Positions 1-11,218 of a stretch of DNA of 64,000 nucleotides are shown piece by piece. The notes below the pieces were generated by a model. The model saw only the letters and a list, made by a program, of their open reading frames with translations. It was not told the DNA's origin and ran no database searches. Location of the stretch: NCBI GenBank assembly GCA_021613535.1, contig CP075493.1, positions 14,260,001 through 14,324,000 on the forward strand, read 5' to 3'. This DNA comes from Adineta vaga. Its lineage: Eukaryota > Rotifera. The position numbers were made by a program, and so were the translations under genes. The first letter of the stretch is position 1. The number at the start of each line of letters is the position of its first letter.

Positions 1-1560
1 GTGCTTTGTTGTAGTTTTCAACAGCTCTCGAATGATCACTCATCTTGTGATACACTAAACCGATGTTGTTGTAACTACCGGCTAAGTCTGGATGATCGGA
101 AGGAAGAGACTTCTGTTGAATTTCGAGTGCTTTCTTGTAATTTTCAAGAGCTCTCGAATGATCGCCCATATCATAATACAGTAAACCGATGTTGTTGTAG
201 GTGGCGGCTAAGCTTGAGTGATCGGTAGGAAGAGACTTTTGTTTAATTTCGAGTGCCGTGTTGTAGTTTTCAAGAGCTCTCGAATGATCACTCATGTCAT
301 GATACACTACACCGATGTTGTTGTAACTACTGGCTAAGTCTGGATGATTGGAAGGAAGAGACTTTTGTTTAATTTCGAGTGCTTTGTTGTAGTTTTCAAC
401 AGCTCTCGAATGATCACTCATCTTGTGATACACTAAGCCGATGTTGTTGTAACTACCGGCTAAGTCTGGATGATTGAAAGGAAGAGACTTCTGTTGAATT
501 TCGAGTGCTTTGTTGTAGTTTTCAAGAGCTCGCGAATAATCACTCATGTCATGGTATAGTAAACCGATGTTGTTATAACTACCGGCTAAGTCTGGATGAT
601 CGGAAGGAAGAGACTTCTGTTGAATTTCGAATGCTTTGTTGTAGTTTTCAACAGCTCTCGAATGATCACTCATCTTGTGATACACTGAACCGATGTTGTT
701 GTAACTACTGGCTAAGTCTGGATGATTGGAAGGAAGAGATTTTTGTTTAATCGCGAGCGCCTTGTTGTGGTTTTCAATAGCTCTCGATTGATCTCCCATC
801 TTGTAATACACTAAACCGATGTTGTTGTAACTACTGGCTAAGTCTGGATGATTGGAAGGAAGAGACTTTTGCTTAATTTCTAGTGCTTTGTTGTAGTTTT
901 CAAGAGCTCTCGGATATTCACCCGTACCTTCATACACTGAACCGATATTGTTGTAACTATTGGCGAAGTCTGGGTGATTGAAAGGAAGAGACTCCTGTTG
1001 AATTTCGAGTGCTTTCTTGTAATTTTCGAGAGCTCGCGAATGATCACTCATCTTGTAATATACTAAACCGATGTTGTTGTAACTACTGGCTAAGTCTGGA
1101 TGATTGGAAGGAAGAGACTTCTGTTGAATTTCAAGTGCGTTGTTGTAGCTTTCAAGAGCTCTCGAATAATCACTCATGTCGTAATACACTAAACCGATAT
1201 TGTTGTAACTACCGGCTAAGTCTGGATGATTGGAAGGAAGAGACTTCTGTTGAATTTCAAGTGCGTTGTTGTAGTTTTCAAGAGCTCTCGAATATTCACC
1301 CGTAGCATAATACACTAAACCGATATTGTTGTAACTACTGGCTAAGCTTGAATGATCGGAAGGAAGAGACTTTTGTTTGATTTCGAGTGCTTTGTTGTAG
1401 TTTTCAAGAGCTCTCAAATGATCACCCATCTTGTAATACACTAAACCGATGTTGTTGTAACTACTGGCTAAGTCTGGATGATTGGAAGGAAGATTCTTCT
1501 GATAAATCTCGAGTGATTTGTTATAATTTTCAAGTGCACTCGCATAGTTTTCCATTTTCG
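1..1560. repeat. 126-bp tandem repeat array (about 12 copies) encoding TPRs
   Basis: A 126-bp unit recurs without indels. For example, the block gatgttgttgtaact recurs at about 126-nt steps from about 63 to 1447. The repeat is coding (42 residues per unit), so the periodicity reflects the TPR gene and not a satellite. Confidence 0.9.
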
Positions 1561-1725
1561 CGTATATGGAACCAATGTTACGATAAGTGACTAGTAAACG
1601 GGAACGAATATGTGAAATAAAGTTATTCTGAGTTTGATTGTTTTGGCGACCATTAGTGATGATAGATGAGGTGTGTTTTATCTCTGCATAAACTAAAAAT
1701 ATAGAGCCGAAATAAGTGATCAAAA
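1..1725 (-). CDS. Tandem tetratricopeptide (TPR) repeat protein, partial
   Basis: The minus strand stays open from about 1725 to the left edge, so the C-terminus lies outside the window. It encodes about 12 copies of a 42-residue (exactly 126 bp) kinesin-light-chain-type TPR. Each copy has the pattern LP-x-(D/N)HP...SYNNIG-x-VYYKMG...RALENYNKALEI. Such arrays are protein-protein scaffolds; in bdelloids they often follow an ADP-ribosyltransferase domain, but none is visible upstream here. A stop at 1727-1729 closes the frame just before a possible acceptor (ag at 1726-1727), so the exon probably starts at 1725 and 5' exons lie further right. The first in-frame Met is at 1555-1553. The copies are very similar at the nucleotide level, which suggests recent amplification or gene conversion. 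The TPR call is firm; the full architecture is unknown. Confidence 0.85.
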
Positions 1726-1726
1726 C

Positions 1727-2714
1727 TCAATAAATGAAGGTGGAGTTTTTAGAAAATGCTTTTCTGATGGATCTCTGCAGTGATGAAGAATTGAGATATA
1801 GGCTTATGTCGATCGAGTGATGTTATCATAATAGAGAACGTTCAGTTTCAGGCATTTATGGTATTATGAGTGTAAGAGTGCTTTTCAATTTGATTATCGA
1901 TTAACACGTTCAGCATGTACCTGAAACGTTGTTTGACCTTGAATCGTGAAGATCAGGAGATGGTCAGGGTGTAGAAGGCATAGTGGAAGATGTAGAATAG
2001 AATGAGTGTATTCCGTGAAATGCTGGTATATCCTTTTTTTTAGGATTTCTACATCGTCTTATAATTATTGAAAATAGGTTATTGTATAATTGAATAATAC
2101 AATTTGTTTTCACGCTGATTCTCAGTATGACATGATGTCTTCTAGCTTGTTTCTCGTGAAAAGTGTGTGAAAAGATCGTTGTTGTTAACAACTTTCTAGA
2201 TATTCTGGAGTGTTTAGAAAGGTTGATTTTTCATAATTGCTTGTAGTCAGAAATTGATAGGGACTTGAACGTATCAGTTAAACAGGGGAAGAATCCATAG
2301 TTTGAGCATTTTTAAAATACAATGTTTGATTAGATGAAAACGGATGGGTAAAAAATTCAATGGATCACAACATCATACGCGTGTGATAGAATATGATCAA
2401 TGATATTAGTTCCAGATTAAATTCAATCTGAAAATCGATTAGAATAGGTTTACTATACTGATAATGCGTTTATATCATTTATTCAGGACTAATCTTCAAA
2501 CAATAATCAAATTCTGCATGGTATTACTGCATCAGAAGATAACTAATTACGATCGACATTTTCTAGTAAATCAGGCATGCGAATTTTAACTAATTATTTT
2601 GGATTAATATAATCGGATTTCTTTCGCTACAGGAAACTCCTTACATAGAATTCAGTCTTTAAAAAAAGCAACTATTTGAAAAACTTGTGAGCTATTTTAG
2701 AGTAACTTAAACGG
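1727..2714. other. Intergenic, no gene seen
   Basis: AT-rich, with stops in all frames and no recognisable domain. It may hold 5' exons or the promoter of the TPR gene to its left, but none could be placed. Confidence 0.5.
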
Positions 2715-3573
2715 TTAAGTGCACATCCATAGTTCCGTTGCAAACATATGATTGTACTTTTTGTCATCTACGAAATACGTGAAATATGTTGTCTGCCAAC
2801 CCTTGGAGTTATTCGAATATTTATTCTTAGAAAGAAATTTGAGCATGTTTTTACCTTCGAATATTTTCAATTTCTTCTCGGATTGATTCAAGTTCATAGA
2901 ATTTACATGTTGATTTGATTCCATTTCTTTTATTACTTTCATAATTCTAAGATTATCTTCTTCGAAGTGACGAAATTTGATATTACACGACAGAGAGAAA
3001 AATAATAATAATCCATTTATAATAAGACATAATAGAACGAATAGAAAAGAACATTTCTTCAGCAATTTCTTTTTGGAAATGCCCGTTGTTTTGTTATAAC
3101 TATTAGCACCTCGATGAAGTCTCACTAAATTCAAGTTGATATGAAATCAGAATATCGGATGATTCTGTTCGTTTTCTTACATGATTGTGAATGATTCAAT
3201 CGTAAAGGCGGCATAATTTTTGATAGACTATGCATTGATCGATTGAACTGATTCGTACCTTTTTGATACTCTAATCATAGAGACTGTTAACAGTTTATCA
3301 AACAAAATTAATGAATTTACCTCGTAAGAAGTTCACAGCATCAGAACAATGAATCTCATCAAGTGCATTGATAAGATAATTGAAATCTTTATTATTAATT
3401 CTATCTTGATCAATAAGAGATCCAATAAGATTGAGAGTTCCAGAAAGTGTTGGATGATCTTGAATTCTTCGTACATCAACTTTACCAAGATAGAAATGAA
3501 GACGTTTTCGATCATTATCAGTAAGACGATGTCGAAGATTGAAAAGAATAGACTGTAAACGACGATGATCCAT
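2715..3573 (-). CDS. DED-like/transmembrane protein, paralogue lacking the NHL propeller
   Basis: Spliced model complement(join(2715..3124,3181..3270,3321..3573)), 250 aa, with every junction in phase. Exon 1 encodes a death-effector-like helical domain (RLHFYLG, TLNLIGSLIDQD, FNYLINALDEI). Exon 2 is a short linker. Exon 3 has a basic stretch, one hydrophobic helix (SFLFVLLCLIINGLLLFF) and a coiled-coil-like segment. It is a paralogue of the gene pair at 51040-52767: exon 1 is 253 nt in both, and the first intron sits at the same phase. Here the DED and TM exons form one continuous frame. The C-terminus ends with a non-NHL tail of about 40 residues, so the propeller is missing, either truncated or lost. 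Role unknown; a cytoplasmic DED suggests signalling by homotypic assembly. Confidence 0.65.
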
Positions 3574-4190
3574 GATTCACACTAACCTTGCTATTTGTTG
3601 AAGAATTGTAGTTTTATATTGGAAGAGAATTTAATTTTAGTAAAAGGTTATCTATTTCCCACATCAGCTTCTATCTCCCATCAATCCAATTACCTTCTCA
3701 AATATCAAATTTATTGATTAAAACGAACAAAAGAGCATAAAATAGCTGTTTTTGTTATAAATGTCATCCCAAATACGTGATAAATCACTTTCGATTTTCA
3801 AACCTATAGTTTGTTTTACAGAGAAGATGATAAACACCACTTTTATTAATCTTACTTCGTTGAGTGATAGAAATCTTCTCATCTACCTACATGATATTAT
3901 CGATGATATGTAAATAAAAAGCTTTTCATTATAATTCCATAGCTATAATTACAGCTCAATAGATATTCTAAATTACTTCAAATACAGAACAAATTCAATA
4001 CATTTCTCTATTACTCCTTCTATCGATATCAATAATTCATTATTTCATTCGACGTCAATCAGACACACTTATCCACTATAATAAATAGCGACTTATGTTT
4101 TTCAAACATTTTATTTATAATCTTTTTCGAATAACATATCCCAATGAAGAAGAATGAGAGTATTATATATAGTCCGTGGTTATATTTATA
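3574..4190. other. Intergenic, no gene seen
   Basis: AT-rich spacer between the 5' end of the DED-like gene and the 3' end of the exchanger gene, both on the minus strand. It presumably holds the DED gene promoter and the exchanger 3' UTR. No motif worth naming was seen. Confidence 0.5.
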
Positions 4191-7100
4191 TCATTTCATA
4201 AATGAAGAAAATTCCTTTGGAATATCATGTTCATCATTAGCATCGATTTCTGTTGGAATAAATTGCAAATTATTGATATTTTCAATTGGACGTGTTATTG
4301 ATGATGAATGTCGTCGTGGAGTAAATTCAATTGAATCACCTGAATAGAGTGGATAAAATGGTTCAGTAGAATTCATATCTTTATTATCATTGGTTAAACA
4401 ATGAATTTGAGATTTTTTTAAATTTAAATAATATCTTTCATCATCATATGTCCATGTATAAATAATACTCGATGGATTTAATTTATAGATTGTTGGAGAA
4501 TCTATTAGAATTAAATCTATGGAATTATAGGTTATCTGTTGTTTATTATTTAAATAACGATTGATTGTTCCAGATAAGAGAAATACTCTTTGATTTAATT
4601 GAAGTTCAATGAAAAGATCTGATTTCTTCTTATAAAATTTCGATTTTTCATTTAATAACATTTTGAATTGTGAATGAGTTAAATTAATTGATTTTCGAAA
4701 ATGATTCATCATCGTATGAACTGCTATTTCATCATAAATTAAACGAGATAGTTTTTCATCGGATAATAAATCATGTAATATAACTGAATCAATTAAATAT
4801 GTTTCTACAAGTCCACTATTTGCATGATAAGTATCATAAGCTAAAGATTTGTCATTAAATAATGCATCAATTCCTATAATATCTCCACATTTATAATATG
4901 TAGTCATTGTTTTATCTTGACATTGAACAATTCCACGAATAATCCAATAAGCACATGTAACTCGTTGATTTTTTTCTAATAGATTCGTTCCCGGTTGAAA
5001 CCAACGATGTCCTGATTTTAACCGTATTTCCCATTGAAGTTTTTCTATCAAAGAAAGTTCTTGAAAATAAGATAATAAATCCAATGGTTTTTCTAATATT
5101 TTCTTTCGATTTCCAAACATTTGAATATTTCCATATTCAAGATTAAACAATTTCTTTTCAATCAATTCTAATATATGTGAATATTCATTTTCGGCAAGTA
5201 TTCCAGTTTCATACAATTGAATTATTGTAATTGATTCATATTTTAAAAGCATTTGTGCACATCGTCTTGTCATTTGAATAATCCAACATAAACGATATGA
5301 TTGTTTTAAATCCAAAAGAATATACATGGCATTTAATTGATACATTTTCACTTCTTCACATACTTCACTCATAATTCGTTCATTTAGATTACATAGTTCA
5401 GGAAATTGTAATCGAATATTATCCAAACGAGTTTTTGCCGCATGAAAACCTATACAAAAGAAGATATATGTGTATAAATGATAGGATTGTTCTATAAACT
5501 TTATAATTTACTTAAAGTTAATTCAATTGTTTGAAAAATATGATTGAAAAATAATTGATTTGTCCATTGATTAATTAAATGAAAATAATCGAAATGAATT
5601 AAATATTGAAGAAAGAATGTTAATCGAAAATTTTCGAGAATCAATTTCCAATGAAGTCCAAGTGAACATTTTTGTTTAGCTTGTTCAACTGATTTAATTA
5701 GAATATTAAGTGTCTTTCGACGAATCATTCCGAGATACCATTGTTTTTCATAATCAATTGACATAGCAGTTAGAAAACGTATGATCAATTCATTTCGAAT
5801 ATTTTCCTCATGTCGATTATCGGAAGAATAAACAATATCAATGATCGGTACGATTAAGTTTGAACTTGTGGGTAATTCAGGAATATCTCGATGAAAAGAT
5901 TGTTGATTATATATGAAAGAAGTATCATTAGCTGCTGTTGTTGTTGTTGTTGTTGTTGATAATTGTCGATGATAATTTGTACTATTTTCTTCATCTAATT
6001 CTTCTAATAATTTATCGGGTAAATATTCATTTAGATTTCTCCAATCGACATCAGTAAATTTTTCATCTTCTTTCATTTTTAATAATTTCCATGAAGTTTG
6101 TCGTCGGACATGTTCAAGTGCTTGTAAAAGAACAATTTCACTTTCTTTTGTACCTTGAAAAGAAATTTATACTAGAATTTATTGAGAAAATCTATCTATA
6201 CAAGAGAATTACCATGATGTAAACCTAGGATTCGTACTAAATATTTACTACTTGTTCCATTAATAATTAAAGTAAGTAATACAATCATTGATATATGAAA
6301 GAGAAAACGATGACGTGTTATAATATCAATTTTTGTATCTAAACTAACAATTAAGACTAATATAAGTGACATACTACCACGTAAACCACTCCAAATTAAA
6401 ACAATACAATCTTTCCATGATAAACATACACCCGAACATTTTATTAATGGGTATAAGATAACAATTGTCACGATTCGACCAATATGAATCATAATGTAGA
6501 GAATAATTGAAAATCCAAAATCTTTAGCAGAAATATTCGTCGCTGTACCAATAAATGATCTTGCTAAAATAATTCCCGTAACAGTAAATATAAGAATATT
6601 AATGAAATAAGTTGCTATTCTCCAAGCACTTGCCATAGCAGGTTGAACATTACTACTTATACAATATTTATATTTACTCATATATAAACCCATTGTAACA
6701 AGAGTGAGTACAGCTGATACACCTAATTCAACATCCGAAACATAAAATATAAGATAAGCAAGACCAAATGTAAATGTTATTTCAATTTCAAGTTCATTAT
6801 TAATTCGATTGAGTATAAAAACACTTATTATTCCACAAATTAAACCAAATACCGGACCACCTAAAGTCATATTTATATAGATTTTCTAATCAACATAGTT
6901 TATCTTATTTACCAATACTATATTTTACGATATCAACGAGAATTTTTCTTGCACTATGATTTCCATTGACGATAATATCATGAAATATAATAAATATCAC
7001 AAATGCAGAACCATCATTTAATAAAGATTCTGAATCAATTAATGAAGCTAATGATTTACTTGCACCAGAATCATGTAATAAAGCGACAACAGCAATTGGA

Positions 7101-7576
7101 TCTGTTGCACTTAAAATACTTCCAAACATAAGACCTGTTAACCATGACCAATTGTATGAAAAGATATAAATTCCACATACTGCAATGATTCCTGTTGAAA
7201 TCAATACACCAGGACCAGCTAGGAGAATAGCTGGAATTAACTGTTGTTTAATAACATGAAAATGACCATTAAATGATGAATCAAATATTAATAATGGAAG
7301 AAAAATATAATACATTAAATGAGGATTTATTTGACTTAATTGTAGTTCACCATGTAGAAAATTATTATTGATAGAATTCACTTGTGTTGCAATAATATCA
7401 ATGAGAAAGCCAAGTAGAAGAACAGCAACTGTAAATGGGAGTGGGATTTTGTTTTTTAAAAATTTGGAAAAGATAATTTTACATATACATGATGATAATA
7501 CAGAAAATGAAAGAAATAATATAACTGTACTCGTTTTTGATTCACTTTCATACTGATTATGCACTGTTAAATTCAT
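4191..7576 (-). CDS. SLC9C-like (sperm-type) Na+/H+ exchanger with C-terminal cyclic-nucleotide-binding domain
   Basis: Spliced model complement(join(4191..5449,5512..6153,6213..6860,6913..7576)), about 1070 aa; all introns are short and phase 1. Exons 1-2 encode the multi-helix NHE transporter, with the transport motif SATDPIAVVALLHDSGA and the ND pair in SLLNDGSAF. The exon 1/2 junction makes GGPVFGL. Exon 3 has the family-typical segment after the transporter (ALEHVRR, DVDWRNL) and a poly-Thr run. Exon 4 holds a helical linker and a CNBD-like fold (RWFQPGTNLL, YWIIRGIVQC, YKCGDIIGIDALF). In SLC9C1 proteins a four-helix voltage sensor sits between the transporter and the CNBD; here the exon 3/4 join passes directly from one to the other with no hydrophobic helices. 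The expected role is plasma-membrane Na+/H+ exchange controlled through the cytoplasmic domain. Confidence 0.85.
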
Positions 7577-8338
7577 CTACGAAGTTATTTGAAAGAATAC
7601 AAAAAAAAACTACATACGCGCATAGTCTTTCGATAGACACTTTACTTTAATTATATCGATGGTCGAGAAGAAAGGACGACAGAAACAAAGAATAATGACG
7701 ACCAATAAAATTATATCCAAATTCAAAGATAATAGGCGCTAGTGATCATCTTACGAGCATGAGGATGAGAATATGTGGAGTGTGAATCGGATTCTAGACC
7801 GATAGTGACTTTCAAGTTAGTAATTAAATTTTAAAATAAAACATTTTTTGTATTTCATACAAAGATAGAAAGACTACAAACGCATTAAGTATAATAAATT
7901 ATATAGAACTTATTTCCAAAGAATCTATCTAACTAAGAAAAGAAAAGATTAGTTTGTTATCGAAGTGATTCTTCGATTTGTGCGACATATTCTTTTGATT
8001 ATAGATAAAGCAATCAATCGACAAATAATGACTGAACCACCATAGAAACCATAATGAATGTTGTTAGTCCTTCAATAGTATTATTTTAATCAATATATGA
8101 GTGAATACATGACAAAATAGTCAATGCTTTAAAAGTATCTGTTGAATCAAAAGGCATTAAAATATGCGTTAGATTGATTCATCATGGATCCCTTAAGTGA
8201 AGATCGAACGCATTGTAAATTAACTAGAATTCATTCACTCTCACAACCTACGTTAACCTTTGCAAACATAGTTTATACGTAGAAATTTCATAAAAAATAC
8301 AGAAATTAAGTGTAGAAACTGCTGATTTTGAATGGCTG
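7577..8338. other. Intergenic, no gene seen
   Basis: Spacer between the exchanger 5' end and the nuclear receptor 3' end. No coding or structural signal found. Confidence 0.5.
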
Positions 8339-10203
8339 TCAATGCAAACGTAAGATTGACTTCATAATAGGATTAATTTCTTCGTCTCTTGTGGAAACCA
8401 ATTGTTCCTGTAAAAACTTTTGGTAATTTTGTGCTAACATTTGCATTTGAATCGTCTTCTGTATTAGTTGCGAATATTGACGTACTACTTGTTGATAGAT
8501 CGTATATTTTTCCATCATATAGCGAAATAGTAGGTCCGTATAGATCGATTGTGCCTCAAATACCTGTTTACTGTTCTTAAGGATTAACTCTTGGGACGCT
8601 AGAATATCTTCATCGGAGACACTTCTGGTAAACATCAAGATAATCGTCATTAGCTGCATAATAATTGGATCATTGTCAGCAATCTTCTTGATCGAACGCA
8701 ACAGTTGATAGAATTGTAAATATAATTGTTCCCCATAGCAAAACGATGTCAGTTGTTTGCATGCGGCAGCATATTCTTCACTTTCTACTTCTGGATCAAA
8801 TACCAGATCTCTATTTGCATCATAATTCAAACATAAATGCATAAAGAATACTAAAGGAGAATTGTATTTAAATAAGATAAAACGATCATGCTCATGAAGT
8901 GATTCGAACTCAGGAATATTTCGAATAAAAGTCATCAGTTGTATACCCATATCATAAGAAACGGACATTGAATAGAGCAAAGCTGAACGTTGATCGATTA
9001 TCTGATCGAAAGCAGATACATCACGTTTGCCTGTTGTGAGTCGAAAAGCCTTCTCATTGGAAAACTTGACTAAGTTGATACGATCGTAATCGTCATGAGT
9101 AAGAAAAAGACTTTGTATAGGTAACATGGCTTGTTGATCAGTAAACACCTGAGCAATCTGAAGTTGGTCCGTAGTGGAATTCTTAAATAATAAATATAGA
9201 TAATACAAAGAAAATTCGAATCTTTTTTTTAGTGTTTAAATAAAAGTTTTCCGAGGTAGTATTTCTGCTCAAAGATACATCTGTGCAGATTTATGAAAAC
9301 GTATTTTGTTCGTTTGAAAAAAAGTCGGATAGATGATAATACACTTTTCAGACTTTTCTTCTGCAGTCGGAACAGCTCTAAAACAAATCTAGAGTATGTC
9401 GTAAGAAAATGCTCACGTTTTGCGACTCCAATACTGTTATTGATTCGTCCATTAGATATTCATTCTCCTGAGGAGATACATCTGTAAAACTTGTCTGCGT
9501 AAGAGTAGTAGATACATTCTTCGTTGATCGTCTGTTTTCCTCTAGCTGCCGTTGTTTGTTTAACTTTTCTTCGTTCGCAGAAGAATTCCATTTCATACCT
9601 ATGAAATACAGGAAAAGATGCATTTTTATTTGTCCTATCTTTCAATCATAACTGAAATACACGCTTACCGACTGTCAGACATTTTTCTAGTCGACAACGT
9701 CTACATATACGACGTCTATTTGTAAATTTTATATTACATTTGTTAGTATTAGTTAAACATTTTAGATCGTTCTACAAAGAGGAGATATTAAAATCATGAA
9801 GTTTAAAACTGGAAGGCACACGAGAGCACTAACGATTTACCACATTATTAGATGCATTTCGTTGAAAGAAAGATTTACATGAACCACAGGAAATTACTTT
9901 GAAATTGTATCCAGAACATTTATCTTCACATATCATACAAGTCAGATCAGCTTTACGACGTATACATGATACTTTTGTTTCATTTTCATTAGATTCAATG
10001 ATCTGAAAAAATATGATTATGTCATGATTTTCATATAGATGTAGATTTAAAGCACTTACAACATGTCTTGTTAAATCAGCTAATTCTCCAGAATTTGTCG
10101 ACTTTTGAATAATAGAGAGAAGATTTTGTAGTGTCTCATCGTTTCCTGCCATAACAATTATGTTAGTCTTTTGACTTTTGCTAACAGAGTTGTGAACATC
10201 CAT
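8339..10203 (-). CDS. Nuclear hormone receptor (two-zinc-finger DBD plus ligand-binding domain)
   Basis: Spliced model complement(join(8339..9181,9417..9598,9669..9771,9841..10002,10060..10203)), about 477 aa, all junctions in frame. Finger 1 has Cys70, Cys73, Cys87 and Cys90, with the P-box region CGSCKSFFQR (usual form CEGCKGFF). Finger 2 has Cys107, Cys114, Cys125 and Cys128, followed by RLEKCLTVGMK. A basic, Gln/Arg-rich hinge leads to a helical C-terminal exon of 281 residues that fits a ligand-binding domain (FMHLCLNYDANRD, IKKIADNDPIIMQLM). The altered P-box means the DNA half-site cannot be assumed. It is divergently arranged with the P450 gene, about 1 kb between start codons. Subfamily not assignable by eye. 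Confidence 0.85.
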
Positions 10204-10745
10204 TTTTTCTTCAAAAATAAAATAATAATTATTTTACAAGTGTAATACGAAAACGATAAAAGAAATTGCATACTTTAATTCATACAAAAATGTGACCTTT
10301 ATTTTTCTGTGTTTACCGACGACAAATAAGAAAAAGAACCATGTTGATGGCTATCATCATTTCTTTGCTGTTCTGTGTGAATATAAAATCTACGACGATT
10401 TAGTGAGTCACTATGCAGATTTCGAGAATATTCTGTAAGACTGAAATCTAAGTAAATTAAAGTAGAAAATTCATGGAACATCCTTCAATAATATATTGAG
10501 ACAGATTAGAAGAAATGAAGAAAGAAAAACCAGTTTGCAGTAAGGCTCACCGTTATAGCCTGCTATCTTAGAGTATATTTGACAATTCATTCAAATTCAC
10601 CTAAATTATTATTCATCTTCGTATCATGTTTGCCCGTATATAGATACTGATAAATGTACTTTTTCCTATTATACGTGTTTGTTGTCGATTGAGATAACTT
10701 TTACAGAAAAGAAAAAGAAAAATAACTGCTATTGGTTGCCTTCGC

Positions 10746-10793
10746 TGTGCACGTACGCCGCGTACGTATTCTGTGCACGTAGACTGTGCACGA
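10746..10793. promoter_or_regulatory. Three TGTGCACG boxes with a nested palindrome upstream of the P450
   Basis: TGTGCACGTA occurs at 10746-10755 and 10772-10781, and TGTGCACGA at 10785-10793. The reverse strand reads (A/T)CGTGCACA, which contains the CGTG core of bHLH-PAS/ARNT sites. Between the first two boxes lies an imperfect palindrome, ACGTACG-CCG-CGTACGT (10751-10767). The cluster is GC-rich in an AT-rich setting and sits about 20-70 bp upstream of a TATA box. A regulatory role is inference. Confidence 0.45.
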
Positions 10794-10812
10794 ACTTTTC
10801 GTACTAAGATGT

Positions 10813-10820
10813 TGTATATA
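10813..10820 (+). promoter_or_regulatory. TATA box, probable P450 core promoter
   Basis: The sequence gtatataaga has a good TATA match. It is followed by a probable 5' UTR with an intron: donor gtaagttg near 10923 and acceptor tttatttttatttag ending near 11190, about 28 nt before the ATG at 11219. Confidence 0.5.
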
Positions 10821-11218
10821 AGATGCACAAACAGAATGAAAAAGTACTGAAATTCATTCTATCTGATAAAACAACGAAAAACAATATTATTATCAACAAA
10901 TCTTTGATCAATACAATATCAAGTAAGTTGTGTTTGAAGAATATCTGCAGAATTCTACTTTAAACTTGAATAATCTTGTAAATACATGAAAATGAGTTAG
11001 CATAAAGTATGTCAGACACTCTATTCAATTAGAAAAATCTTTATTTCTATGCTGGTCGATCAGATTTTTTTATGACCAAGGAGAAATGATTGTTCTAGTT
11101 TCGCCAAGAGTGATTCTATCGATGAACTGTACCTTTGATAAAGTAGTATGCATAAGGATTGCGTTGTTTATTTATTTATTTTTATTTAGATTCAGTTCTT
11201 ATAACATAAATAATCGTT

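Noticed and set aside
1-1560. CRISPR-like or satellite array
   Set aside because: The 126-bp period has no unique spacers and encodes a TPR in every unit.
1-1590. Plus-strand cysteine-rich open frames over the repeat array
   Set aside because: They are antisense shadows of the TPR gene; the Cys codons come from the reverse of Asn/Tyr codons in the repeat.
10299-10481. Extra 5' coding exon of the nuclear receptor
   Set aside because: The frame has no domain similarity and no in-phase splice to the ATG exon at 10203; more likely 5' UTR or promoter.
10613-10828. Minus-strand 71-codon frame over the P450 promoter
   Set aside because: Covers the TATA box and repeat boxes, with no homology and odd composition.
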